64,000 bases of DNA from Amoebidium appalachense (taxonomy: Eukaryota > Ichthyosporea). Made by a program: the position numbers and the translations under genes. The notes under the pieces were generated by a model. It was given only the letters and a program-made list of their open reading frames with translations. It was not told where the DNA came from and searched no databases. Of this stretch, positions 1 through 21,244 are shown piece after piece; position 1 is the first letter of the stretch; each line of letters opens with the position of its first letter. The stretch is from the NCBI GenBank assembly GCA_963693365.1, contig CAVNZM010000004.1:3224001-3288000 (forward strand), given 5' to 3'.

Positions 1-232
1 GCAAGACAGAATATGTACAGAAAAAAAGGCGAGGCTGATACTTTTGGAAACGCTTTGACCTATATTCTAAGCCATAAATGTATGTACAGGGCCTCTGCAG
101 AAGACCGACGAACCCCAGGAAAAAAAGGAACGATACTTCGCCTATGCGTACCACAACCCTTATGAATCCACATGCAAAACCTCGCGAGATGGCCACTTGA
201 CACAATAAAAGGTCCCACCTAAGCCCTACATA

Positions 233-942
233 TTAGAACCCCATCCCACCGCCCAACCCGCCCAACCCACCACCCAAACCACCCATCCCACCCAATCCAC
301 CCACACCACCCGGAATCCCCCCAGCAGCGGCCCCACCCATACCAGGAACATTTCCGCCAAAGATCCCCCCACCCACACCCGGTGCGCCGGATACGATCCC
401 CCTCACCATCTGCATAATTCGGTCCATCATGTTTTGCATCACCGCATCCTCAAACCCCCCCGCTGTGCCGTTGCCTCCCATCGTGCCATTTCCACCCACC
501 GGTCCACCTACTGTACCGTTACCCCCGACCGGGCCTCCTGGGGAAAGAGATAAATAAATAAGTACTATAAGTGATGCAGCTAGGTAGAGTGGTTTGAGAA
601 TAAGAATATTGGGTGAAGAGCTGGTACGCAGGAAGGGGTGGAACATAGGAGAAGGTCGTGTTGGATAGTTATAATAGTGATTGAAGCCCAGACTGGGTAT
701 GTATACTATTAGGTCTTTATACAATCGGAAGCAATAATGTTCAAGTAGAGAGGTGCTGTTTAGACAAGGGGTAACGGAGGATCGAAGGGGTGCGGGGTGG
801 GGGGGGTGGAGGGGGGGGGGGGGGGGAGGGGGAAGGGGGAGGAAGGGGCGGGGGTTGATTGCGTTTTTATTACCCCCCCTTCCCCCCCTCCCCCTCCCTC
901 CCTTTCCCCACCCTCTCCCCTCCCCAACGGTGCCCCCCCCCT

Positions 943-973
<31 letters not shown>

Positions 974-2140
974 GAGGGGGAGCGGGCGCAGAAGGAAAGA
1001 AGGAGCAGAAGCAAGTTGTGACTGTCTGTCTGTATGATTCCGAGGGTGGGGAAGGGGAACTGAGGGGGAAGGGGGGAGAGGGGCAGGGGAGGTCGAAGAG
1101 GGGCGGGGGGATGGTGGATGCCTGTGTGTGTGGTTTAGGTAACTGTAGTGGTGGTGGTTGTCTTTAAGAGGGTGAGGGGAGGGGGGGGGGGGGGGGGAGG
1201 GGGGGGGGGGGGGGGATGGGGGGATGCATGGCAATATCAACATACCGGGTAGAGTTTGGTTTGGCTGTGTGCCGGTGGCCCCCTGCTGCACCATCACAAA
1301 TGTGCGGGAAACAAGGCCAGTGGGGATGGACGTGCACTGATTGGCTGTAAGAGGGGACGAGAGAACACGCCGGGTACAGGCTGGGTCGAGGAAGACGTCC
1401 AGAACATACTGGTTAGGTGCGGACTGTATGGAAATGTGTGAGTTGCCACAAGGAGTGGTAACGACTATGTATTGTGACAGGTTACCACATAAGGCTATAA
1501 TGGCTAAATATGGAATGGCTAGGGTTTTTTCCCAGCTTTTTAGGGCTAAATATAGAACGACATAATTTAGCTTCTTTACTTTTGTTTCAGACGGAATTGG
1601 CGGGAGTTAGGATGTAAGGTTGCCATGAATGAATATGGTGTGGAGTTACCATATAAGGCTATAATGGCTAAATATGGAATGACTTTTTTTTCCGCTTTTA
1701 CTACTGGGCTAAATATGGAACACCATAAGTTAGTTTCTTCACGGTTGTTTCAGATTATTCATTCTAAACATCATGCCTGCGGATACGCAAACCAAATCCA
1801 AAATATTATGTTAATATGGCGTGGTGTTACAGTATAAGGCTATAATGGCTAATTTTGGAGTGATTAGGATTGAATAGTTTCTTCGCTTCTGTTTCACATT
1901 AATTCAAGCAAGACATCATCCCTGTACATTCGCATTAGATATTAGAAATCATTTGTCCATAACAGGACGTATCGACACAATCGATTATCACAGATGAGGC
2001 ATATCTCACCTGTGAAAATTTTGCAAATGTTCCCTGATCTGCTGGCCCACACTCGCCCGTGTTTGGGGTGACTGGCTCACACTTGGTGGGTGCACCTGCA
2101 CATCCCTCCTGCTCGTATGTGCATAGTTGCTCACAAAACA
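233..2140 (-). CDS. Secreted Cys-rich / Gly-Met-rich protein A (first exon not found)
   Basis: Three exons were read on the minus strand: 2010-2140, 1246-1423 and 233-537, with stop at 233-235. The first begins in phase 1, so an upstream exon, probably coding a signal peptide, is missing; I searched 2141-4903 without success. The first visible exon carries a Cys-rich segment (CEQLCTYEQEGC, then CEP and ECGP). The second has a DPACTRRVL motif. The last is a Gly/Met-rich tail of about 100 residues with GGNGT repeats, ending GGGMGF. Exon order, phases and motifs match the gene at 9183-11220, so the two are paralogues. The role is unknown. A Gly-rich hydrophobic tail on a Cys-rich module would suit an extracellular matrix or adhesive protein, which is only a guess. 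Confidence 0.6.
1471..1900. repeat. Degenerate tandem repeat in an intron of gene A
   Basis: Three imperfect copies of a unit of roughly 170 bp start near 1484, 1643 and 1829. Each holds TAAGGCTATAATGGCTAA, and the copies then share a TTAGTTTCTTC-like stretch and TGTTTCA. They fill most of the intron between 1424 and 2009. Confidence 0.6.
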
Positions 2141-2177
2141 CTGCAGTGGGAGGGGTGGGAGGGTTTTTTTTTTTTTT

Positions 2178-2208
<31 letters not shown>

Positions 2209-2428
2209 GAGGGGGGGGGAGGGGGGGGGGGGGGGTTCATGCACGAATCTGGAGGAAACAAATCATTTTATGGGGGAAATGGTATGGGAGGAGAGAAAGA
2301 AAGTTGTGTTAACCTACGTTGTTACGTGCATTTACAGTTCCCCCCCCCCCCCCCCCCCCTCCCCCCTTCCCCCTCCCTTCTTCCCCTTGGTTTATGGTTA
2401 CCCCCCCCCCCCCCCCCTCTCCCCCTTC

Positions 2429-2510
<82 letters not shown>

Positions 2511-3068
2511 CAAACATGCCTTTTGTCCGAGGCTCAGAAGAATGTCCTGTTGGATGGTGGCCCAGTTTGCCAATTAGGTACTAAAAAGGAACTATCAGAG
2601 GTCAGTCAAGGAAGAAGTAATGAAGTTCCGTGCTTCTTGATTCTAGCTCTTGGGGGATTTTCCACTTGCCCCTCCCCCCCCCCCCCCCCCCCCCCCCCCT
2701 CATCCCCCACCACCACCCCTTCCCCCCACTCACTGACCCGCAATGTACCACCTTAGCAAAACAGTGTATGAATGCAGCAGGAGATATGTCTCTGGCGTTG
2801 CTTATGATGTCCCACGGTGACTTGGGAATAATTCCACGTGTGGAAACGACATACAAAAATGATAATGATTGATAAAATTCGCCTTCGACGTCCGCAAAGA
2901 TCAAGAATACTATTAATAAAAAAAAGGGTTGAAAATTGGTGTGTGTGTGTGTGCGTGTGTACACACACATGTATATTTGTAACTTCCCGTGTGTGTGTGT
3001 GCGTGCATGCGTGTGTTGGTGGACATGTGTGTCTAAATGCCGGTACGTCTGTGCCGGTGTGTGTGTGT

Positions 3069-3113
<45 letters not shown>

Positions 3114-3775
3114 GGGGGGGGGGGGGGGGGGAGGGGGGGGGGGGGGGGGGGGCGCACCTCCTTGTGCCGCCAGCAAAATGCTGGTGACAAGGGTCACAGC
3201 TAGACGTCCGGTCATTATTGTTACTAAATGATAACAGAGTAAACTTATTTGAAGTTATCGACATGTATGTACAGTCACTGTGTAAGTTTAGCAGCTGTGT
3301 CTGTTTGTGTTCTGGACACTGTGTGCATGGCCTTTTGTACATGCACGCAGTACCAGCGCATTCCCCCCAGGCCCTGTTGGTGTCCCAATAGCTGTCGTGC
3401 ACTCGTGCACCCTACTGCATGTCTGTAAGTTACGTTCAATCCTGCCCGGGCCCGGGCTGCTGCCCACGCCAGCTCCCGACATTTGGCAGTTAGGGCGATT
3501 ACATTACGTAGGGCTACCTTACGTAATCCCTAACATCTGGCTATGCATATGGTACTTTGTTGGGATGGTGTGCGTGCTTGGCAAGGGGAGGCAGAGTGTT
3601 GGGTTGCTGGGCGTGACGAGATTGTTCTGTGCGTCATGGCTGCCTGCCCGAACCGCCATCCCCAAGAAAAATTATGTGCGCTGCAACACACGTGAGCTCC
3701 CTTAGAGCAACTTTAGAGGATGGAGAACAGCACATGCAGATTTACGGCATGTCCTCCTCGAGCTCCCCCTCCTCC

Positions 3776-3826
<51 letters not shown>

Positions 3827-4903
3827 ACACATGTACACACACACACACATACACACCCAAGCCCACACACCCGCGCTGCCCTCTCAAAAAACCCCAGCGT
3901 ATAAATGATGCTTCACCGATGTCACCGTGTCTTTTTACGAACCAAACCCCAAATGCAAGTAAGATCTTGTGGAAACAACCAGATGTTTCTCATGAATTTT
4001 TGGATGTCTCCGTGCCCCCGTTGCACCACAAAAAAACTAGATCTCGCCCCTCCCCCCCCCCCCCAACCCCTCCCCCCTCCCCTCTCCCCCCTCCCCCGCT
4101 CTCTCCCCCTGCCTCCCCTCCCCCTCCCTCCCTCTTCTCCCCCCCTCCGCCCCCCTCCCCCCTCCCAGCTCCCCCCACCCCCCCAAAAAACAAAAAAAAC
4201 AAACAAAAAAAAACAATCCTCCATGCATCTCTCTTCTCTACTTCCCTCGTCCCCTTGTCTTGCCCCACTTTGTTCTCTCTGGTGTAGCTTCCTTCCTCTT
4301 TGGAATCTTTGTGCCTCAGCATCTCTATCCTCGATATTCTAAAATTAGTTTTCTTTTTTGGTGTGTTTGTTCCATCCAATCTTTGGTATGGCCAGTTGAA
4401 TCTGAAAGAGCACCACACATTCATCTTCAGATGTTCTGCCAACCACTTCAGGCCTGTATTCTCGTTCATTAAAGACCCATAGGGAGCATTTATAACGGGG
4501 CCGGAAAGGGCAAAGGGGACGTCGAGTAAAACAGAGAGGGCATAGGAGAAGGGAATGGGTGGCTGTAGATACATTTATAACGGCTGCGAGCCACTGTAGG
4601 TTAGGACTAGCTTTGTTGAAGATATTTGCTGTTGTTCTTATTGTTTTTACTGTATGTACAAAAGGTCTCTTGCTTTACACTGGTTCGAAATATATATGGC
4701 TCTTGACAGGTGGAAAGCACCCTACATCAATGACTGCGCTATTTTTCATTCGTGCATTTGATGATCACCACACCCATACATACGTAGTTGGGTTAGATGT
4801 TAAATGTACATCCTTTACATGCCCCTTAACATTCATGCCCTACTGCCACTAGCCACACTATCATTGGAGTTGCTAGTCACACAGTTTTGGGACTCCGTTT
4901 TTT
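2141..4903. other. Non-coding stretch with microsatellites
   Basis: No exon could be supported here. The stretch holds G and C runs at 2187-2235, 2338-2420, 2678-2699, 3083-3152 and 3777-3812, an AT array, GT/CA arrays near 2940-3080 and 3812-3856, and a CT-rich tract at 4050-4175. Open frames across these are low-complexity Pro, Gly, His/Thr or Cys/Val strings. The missing first exon of gene A should lie here. Confidence 0.6.
2432..2505. repeat. (AT)n microsatellite
   Basis: Uninterrupted alternating A and T for about 74 bp, directly after a C-rich tract. Confidence 0.95.
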
Positions 4904-6427
4904 TTACACCGGTAAAACAACATCCAGATGCCCAGCGGAGAGAGCTCTCATCTTCCCCATAATTTTCATGCTTGTATTATTCTCATGCATTTCAAGTGCC
5001 TCAGAAACAACCTCCACATCTCCCACCTCTGGTGTTTGCGTGTTCATCATCTGCCCTGGCTCGTTATGACTCTTTTCACCAAAGGTAACGGGTCGGCCGT
5101 CAATAGCGGCAGATTCGCGATCACGAATACCCATGACCACTTGAAGAATCTGGCACACTACGGCACCTATAAGCTGCTGGCATATAACAAAACGTATAGC
5201 AACGCCCCATCCGTGCGATAGTGCGTAGCTGCTCTCTGTGAAGCACAGCAGGGCCGAAAGTTGGGAAATGACCGCTGCGGAAACGAAGATCATGGAGCGA
5301 ACATTAAAGTGGAAGTCGGTCCATAGGAGATGTGCGTGGCGACTCTTCATGGAGTAGTAAGCCAAGGTAAACAGGTAAAAGAGAAGAGCAAATCTTGGCA
5401 CCGCCTTCGTGTATATGTCCGTTTTGAAAGAGTCGTTTGCGAAGGAGTAGATGTCACCCGAACAGGCCACAACAGTAACTGCAAACACCAAGAAAACCTC
5501 ACGGAAAATGACCCAATGCTCCGCTTTCTTGTCCAATCTCAGCTGGCAGAAGATGTTGCAAATGACCCTCTGTCGTTGCACCACCGTAGACACGAAAGCG
5601 GCGAGAAAAAACGTGGCAAGGACGTGGAGCACAAAGGCCTCGGTGTTGAGATGTGAAAACACGGAAATAAACTCGGCGGTTTTCAGCGGCAGTTTGGTGG
5701 GTAGGTTGTGCATGGTATGCGCAACCATGAGCATGTGCACAGTGACGATGCAGCAGGTCGAGGTCACCAGTGTAAGGGCAATGTACCATATTCCACGAGT
5801 CCGTACCGCTGAATGATTGCGAAAGACGACCGCCAACAACCCGACGCCAACCACCACCGACAGAGAAACCACAGTTGCTGCCAGCTGCAGTGTGTGTGTC
5901 TCCTCCCCCACCTGCTTCAGGTCGGCCCATTTCGCCCTAAACTCCCCAACGGCGCGCAGAAGTTTTCCCGTACCAGCCAAGGCATCAGCCGGTTTGCTGC
6001 TCTTCTGCGCTGTTTCATATTCTCCGTATGTTGCCCACAGTGAAGCCAGCATTGCGGTCAGACGAAACGGGAGTGGGCTTGGTGATTTGCGGCTGCACAT
6101 GATGGCAACTGCGCCCTCACAGGTCAGCAGAACGAGGACCACTAAAGAGTGTGCGGCCCAGCTAGCTATTAGATACGCCATTTCTCTGCTATAGCCCCGC
6201 AGGAAAGTCTTTCCTCCAAACTTGCTGGTCGACGAGCTAGCATCGTCTTGTTGTGATGCTGTTGGGGCGGATGTTGGAGTTTGTTTGGGCGAGCCACTGC
6301 CTGGCTGGGCCAGATTGACAAACAGAGGATTGTGGTGGCCTACGCGATGTGCACGTGGCAGAGGGAGCGGACTAGCGTCCGGTGGGGAGCGCGGTGTGGT
6401 GACTGGCCTACTGCACTGGTCTTCCAT
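4904..6427 (-). CDS. Multipass membrane protein, about 8 segments, intronless
   Basis: One open frame of 507 codons with no intron, unlike most genes here. The first ~78 residues are hydrophilic and Ser/Pro/Thr-rich. Hydrophobic segments lie near residues 84-109, 181-202, 213-236, 265-283, 307-325, 345-360, 379-397 and 408-433. A polar tail follows, rich in Glu, Asn and Met. Short basic loops (VQRQRVIC, LRLDKKAEH, KSRHAH) sit between the later segments. I recognise no family motif. The hydrophobic pattern, lack of low-complexity sequence and balanced codon use support a real gene. It could be a receptor-like, transporter-like or scaffold membrane protein. The ATG chosen at 6427 is the first of the frame, and no stop interrupts it before 4904. 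Confidence 0.75.
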   Translation of the reverse strand: MEDQCSRPVTTPRSPPDASPLPLPRAHRVGHHNPLFVNLAQPGSGSPKQTPTSAPTASQQDDASSSTSKFGGKTFLRGYSREMAYLIASWAAHSLVVLVLLTCEGAVAIMCSRKSPSPLPFRLTAMLASLWATYGEYETAQKSSKPADALAGTGKLLRAVGEFRAKWADLKQVGEETHTLQLAATVVSLSVVVGVGLLAVVFRNHSAVRTRGIWYIALTLVTSTCCIVTVHMLMVAHTMHNLPTKLPLKTAEFISVFSHLNTEAFVLHVLATFFLAAFVSTVVQRQRVICNIFCQLRLDKKAEHWVIFREVFLVFAVTVVACSGDIYSFANDSFKTDIYTKAVPRFALLFYLFTLAYYSMKSRHAHLLWTDFHFNVRSMIFVSAAVISQLSALLCFTESSYALSHGWGVAIRFVICQQLIGAVVCQILQVVMGIRDRESAAIDGRPVTFGEKSHNEPGQMMNTQTPEVGDVEVVSEALEMHENNTSMKIMGKMRALSAGHLDVVLPV

Positions 6428-9182
<2,755 letters not shown>

Positions 9183-9708
9183 TTAGAAACCCAATCCACC
9201 CATGACATTCCCCATAATAGCCTGCATGGCTGCCTGGCCCAGCATGTCCGTTATGCCACCACCCATCCCTCCACCCATCCCACCGCCCACTCCCCCGCCC
9301 GGGGCACCAGTGCCACCGGCTCCGCCTGCAAGACCACCAAGATTTACAATGCCATCGAGAGGAGATGTGCCGGCTGCACCACCTGTTGATTGAATAAATC
9401 ATTAGTAAGGGATATAGATAGCACCTACGACACCGGGCAAGGAACGATTTGTTAAGAAAAAAGTGCCACGTGCTTAAGCTTCCCACACATAAAAACTTTA
9501 AAACACCCCACAGAGGCTCAGTCTACCTCGAGGTACTACTTCAAATCAAAGCTACTTTTGCGTTCTTTCAGGGTCGACTAGACCTGTTGCTTAGCTGCTG
9601 CAGGTACGTGCATTTTGCGTCTGTAGTTATAAGGGTTGAGGGCCTCTCCCCCGGGGCCCCCCCTCCCGCCCTCCCCTCTCCTCCGCGCCCCTAATCCCCG
9701 TCCTCAAG

Positions 9709-9739
<31 letters not shown>

Positions 9740-11220
9740 CTCCCGCGCCCCCCTCCCCCCTCCCCGTCTGAACCACACCCAAAATAGGATTGTTAAGGGA
9801 TAAAAGAAAGAACACAAGCAGAAAGAAAGGCCCAAGACGTGCGTCCACCCCTCCCCCCTCCCCCTCCCCCTCCCCCCTGCGCCCCTCTACTCTTCCCCCG
9901 CCATCCCATGGGTTCCCCCTCTCCCCCTCCAATGGGCATACCATCTTCCCCGGGGGCCGTGACTCTGACATATGTGCTTGAAAAGGGCACGTGCACACAC
10001 TGTCCAGCAGCAAGGGGCACATTCAGGGCACGGCGGGTGCAGCCCGGGTCCATGAAGATGTTCAGAGCATACTGCCCAGCACCACTCTGTGCGCACATTA
10101 CCAACTTTAGTCCCACAGTCACGGCCCCGTTTGTTTTTCATGCTGTCTCCCCCTCCCCCCCCTCTCTCTCTCTCCCTCCTCCCAACCCTCTCCCCCCCCT
10201 CCCAACCCCTAAAATCTAAAAAAGGGAAAAAGAAGGAAAAAAATTGACCTCGCCTCTTCCGGACACCGCCCTCCTTGCTGTTCACCTTATGCCCCTCCCC
10301 ACTGCACAGTCTGCTGATCGTCCTTCTTCCCAACCCCTATGTTACTAGAGTCTCCGATACAAGCTACCAGGTTCCCAGCCATTCGTAATTTAAAATTTAG
10401 GCGGCAGAAAAACCTAGAAAACGCAATCATGTTAACTGGATACATCCTTACAACTCTGCATTTTCGTTTTACGTTATGGAAGTGCATATTGATCAATATT
10501 CAATGCAAGCGTAATGACGACATCATACCTGGGCGAATGTTGCAAAAGTACCCTGCTCAGCTGGGGTGCAGGTACCATCCTGTGCATTGACGGTCTCACA
10601 CACCCCCTGCCCCGTACACCCAGCAGTAGTGTAACGGCACAACGTCTCCCCCACACACCACTCAGGACCTGTTAGGGTAAAAAAAAAAACGGAATGGTCG
10701 TTGTCAGTGTTGATTCTTACAATTAAGTTATCATGAAAGGTTTCTGCTGCCTTATAATATGATGTATGGTGCTGCCGTGCTCGTATAAACGGTGCTCCCT
10801 CGTTTTCCCCACCTTCACCCCTCCCCCCCCATCCGTCCTTCCCCCCCCCCCCCCCCCCCAAAAAAAAAAAAAAAAAGATAGAGGAAGAAGTCTGAAAGCG
10901 TCCCCCCCCCCCCCCCCCCCCCCCCAAACAAAAAAAGAGAAAGCCCTCCTCTTCCCCTCCCCCCCCCTCCCCCCTCCCCCCGCCCTCCCCTCCTCCGCCC
11001 TTCCCCTTTCATCTACCCCTCGGAGTTCTTCATTTTGCGTGTGTCCAGGCAGTTCTAATCTAAGGGCAAGAGGAAGACTTGGTGCCAAACAGTGGGAAGC
11101 CTTAGGGCAAAATTAACGAAGAAAGCCAAAGAGAGGAGTGGGCCACGCGCCTGAGAGAAGAAGGCACAGTGCTGCCGCAAAAAGAGAGAGGCCATTCGCA
11201 GACAGCTGCTTTGATTTCAT
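9183..11220 (-). CDS. Secreted Cys-rich / Gly-Met-rich protein B
   Basis: A four-exon minus-strand model: 11118-11220, 10529-10668, 9942-10086 and 9183-9382, giving 195 residues. Exon 1 codes a signal peptide (MKSKQLSANGLSLFAAALC, then LLLSGA). Exon 2 holds the Cys module (WCVGETLC, AGC, GVCET, TCTPAEQGTF). Exon 3 holds DPGCTRRALNV. Exon 4 is a Gly/Met-rich tail ending GGLGF. Exons 2-4 match gene A in order, phase and motifs (QGTFAxF; DPxCTRRxL). The weak point is the exon 1 donor: I used C|GTTAAT (phase 1). A GC donor at 11150 would also fit the phase and drop eleven residues. It is most likely exported; the function is unknown. The start lies about 1.6 kb from the divergent hydroxylase-like gene. 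Confidence 0.65.
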
Positions 11221-12853
11221 TGTGCCGGCAGGCAATGGACTCGGACGTTGGTTCGGATTATTATAATTGTTCTCTGCACCTATAAGTTTGGATGCTATGA
11301 ACACTGTGTATTGAATGGCGTATCAGTCAGGGAATAATCTTTCCTATTTATGCGGTACTAGTGGGCTAGGGAATGGCCATCATACGTGGTGATGCCATGC
11401 ATGCATGGCCAACAAATTGAGCAACCGTGTGCACGTGTGTGACCTGCTTTGGCATGTTCATACGTATCCATATATGTGTGAATGCAACGGAGCATATTAT
11501 GTAGGGCTCGTGTCCAACCTGAGCCTGTCACAAGTTGACATGTAATCCAGTAAGTTCATCTCTACTACAGGCTGGAGCTGCGAAACAATACCTTCCGAAG
11601 CGCGAAAATAAGAACAATTTTCGTGCGAGCTGGTCTTGCAATGTGCGATAACTTGGCAACCGGAAATGTGGTCCCTTCACAATCTTCCACAACTCGCGGG
11701 TTCAACCAGAAAGGCAGGGGTTATTTCAGTTTGAAGACTCCGTTTTTACAGCAGTGCGGTGCCTCTTGTTGGATACGTGCCCACGCCCGCATCACGTGCA
11801 TATGTAGCTGGTCTGGACAGGGAACATCATAGGCCACCCAGTCACGGATTTTCGCCGTACATGTCAGAAATTCGAAAATGTTGGGGGACGTTCAACTTTA
11901 GTGGAAGACTAGTTGTCAGGTGTTTTCAGGTATACGGGTTCCCAACAGGAGACTGTCGCTTTGACAACCAAACCATGACCTCTCCCGCAGACACGTGCAC
12001 ACCTATTCATTTCTGCGGGCTAACCAGCTCTGTCGTGGTGCTGCTGAATGAATGTGCAATGCAATGCATATGTGATTTTCCCCAAAATCGGGGGGTACGC
12101 CTGAGCCACTCGATCGCGGTGTTCCACTTGCAAATAACAGCGATTGGTATAGAAGGAAAGCATTTACGCAGCCAATTTTTACGCAGCCAATGGGACAGCT
12201 CTCTCACGCTAGGAATGTGAGTACATCATGATCCACACAGTGTTGATCCCGGCCTCACTGAGAACGGTCGGTCGGCGATGTGTAGCACCGCGGGTGACTT
12301 GTGTAACGTTATATATATGTAACATTTGTTTTGTATATAAACACAAAAGAAGGAAGCGTGTTGTTCTGTGTTTTCTACAGTTTCGGTGTGTATTTTTGTA
12401 CATGGTCTGATCTTTACTTCAACTTTTTGCTGAGGGTCACTCGCAGCGCGTTTTGCGCAAACCATACCGTTAGTCGCCTACTGTAGCCAAATATGGTACA
12501 AAATGGTGTGTGCAACCAATCAGCACCGAGAAAAAAAATGACGACCACGCGCGTTCTGATTGGCTCACCGAGTGGCTCAGCCACCTATATAGTCTTGAGA
12601 AAAGCCACCATTGTACACACTGCATGCTTTCCGTTTTTTGTTTCTCGACTCTTCTTACCTTTTACTGGGTGTACCAAAATAAGAGTATATGTTATACGTA
12701 TAAACCTTACCTTCTTTCCACCTATTTTGTGAGCAGAAGGCAGGCGTAGGAAGCGAAAGGGTTTTTATTTTCAATCTCGATCGCGATTTGGTCCCTATTT
12801 TATCGAAGGTGTGGTGGCCTCTATTTGTTCTTTGAAGGTTCTTGGCCTGTAAA
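11221..12853. other. Divergent intergenic region
   Basis: Ordinary-complexity sequence between the starts of protein B (minus) and the hydroxylase-like gene (plus). I see no exon. It must hold both promoters. Confidence 0.55.
12505..12592 (+). promoter_or_regulatory. Probable core promoter: CCAAT boxes and TATA-like element
   Basis: CCAATCAG lies near 12515 and its inverse CTGATTGG near 12557, followed by CTATATAG at 12585-12592. The order and roughly 260-bp distance to the ATG at 12854 fit a promoter for the hydroxylase-like gene. Assignment rests on motif recognition only. Confidence 0.4.
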
Positions 12854-19331
<6,478 letters not shown>

Positions 19332-19950
19332 GGAGTGTGCCGCTCATGTTGTGGCATGAACTACTAAATATGCACACACCACACACGTCGTGCAGTCACA
19401 CACACACTCACATTCTCACTCACTCACTCACTCGAACACACACACGCACACACACACACGTGCATGCGTGTGTGCATGTGTTCGTGTGCCCATGCACAAG
19501 AACACATACACGTCGAGGTATACACATCAATGCTAAGTCTTGTGTACTTTCCACAGCTCTGCTTTGTAACGGAGCACAATATTTAGCAAATCTGCTTCCT
19601 GGAGCGTGCATCCATAAATATGCTTCTATGTAGTTGAAAACCGGTTCGTGATCGTAAGACGCCATGCTAAAGACCCAAGTTTTTTTCTCTGATGCAACGG
19701 CGGCATGTGCCGATGAATACCGACTTAAATGTAGAATACCGATTTCTTGACCATGAAAGTTGGATTTAACTGGGTGATAATAAAACCGCAAACAAAACTT
19801 TGTGGGGGCTCAACTGTCTGCAGCGACCTCCTTTTCCCCTTGTCTATTGATGGCATGTGCAACGTCTGCACACATTTTGGCGTCTTTGAATTACGCAAAC
19901 GTCCATGTGATTACGCAATTACCAACTTGAAGCTGGGGTGAAAGACCAGT

Positions 19951-19993
<43 letters not shown>

Positions 19994-20160
19994 TCCCTCC
20001 CTTCCCCCCCCTCCCTCCCCCTCCTGCCCTTCCCTATACAAACCCGGCGGCCAACCCCCCTTTGGTTTGTTCGTTTTAGGGACACCTGCAAGTTGGTGGT
20101 AGCTAATGTGTGTGTCGTGTACATGTGTGTATGTGTGTGTTACAGTGCAGGGTGTGTGTG

Positions 20161-20233
<73 letters not shown>

Positions 20234-21244
20234 GTGTGTTCAGAGTGTGGGTGCGCGCGTGTGTACATGTGTGTGTTCATGTGTGGATGGCGGGCGGGAA
20301 CACAAGCACGGGTGATATATATTGTTTAGTAAATACAATGGCTATCACTTTTCCCTCAGCTTAGCAAGTGCATAGATATAGTTCGAGTCAAAACAGAGAA
20401 CAGCACGCAGCGTGAGTGTGACATTGTGCTAGCGTGGCACTCGACGGGGGCATGCACAGTCATACATAGCTGCGTGCTCTCGTGATAGGCTTGCCGCCTG
20501 CACACACACCCGCGCGCACACGGTTTGAAGAACAAGCCCACGTACTTCCCACGAGCAATAAGGTTTTAGTGCGTGGTTGTGGAGGAAACGGCGCAACGGC
20601 ATAGTGCACGTGGCTGTAATTACACGTGTTCCCGCATGCACGTACGTGTGCCGCACACTGAAAGCATCTACAGGGCTAGTCTCCAAGGCTATGTACCCAC
20701 TGGCTTACGTAAGTGGCTGAGCACTGCTACGCCGCGGGAACATACAAGGCATGTTGAGCCCGCCCGCAGGGAGACAGCACTCAAAGTGACTATGTACAAC
20801 TACTACAGGGCACTTCCCCGTCTCCCCGATTGGATGCTGGGATTACTTTATCGCTTTGCGTAAAAATGGGTGCGATCCGATCCAATGAAACGATATTCTT
20901 CAGAGAAATTCATTTGTTTTTGGAGCACATACACACGAGCATGGCGTTAGCTTGTTGTCCTGCGCATGAGCAGCATATGCGTGAGCACCATACCACATTC
21001 GTGACTTTTCAGTTCAAGGCTTCATAATTTTTCTCGGTTCGTAACAGACAATTGTATCTTTTTTTTTGCCTTTCCCCATTTTTCTGGTAAGCTTGGAGCT
21101 TTTACATACAAGTTACCAGAAAACGGAAAGTGTGATAAACAAACACAGAGTGATCATAGTGGTGGATCAAGGGCAGGGAAGTTACACAATACGGTTACCT
21201 GGATTAGATGCAACAGAGAATTTACAGAGTAAGAAACACCCATC
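19332..21244. other. Intergenic region between hydroxylase-like and RGS genes
   Basis: Holds a CA-rich stretch (19380-19510), a C run (19951-19990), a GT array (20166-20240) and ordinary sequence. No exon could be supported. The RGS promoter should be in its right part. Confidence 0.55.
20166..20240. repeat. (GT)n microsatellite
   Basis: Alternating GT for about 75 bp, with one GC near the end. Confidence 0.9.

Noticed and set aside
3990-4574. Minus-strand frame starting MYLQPPIPFSYALSVLL as first exon of gene A
   Set aside because: Weak signal-peptide character and no phase-1 donor that would join to 2140.
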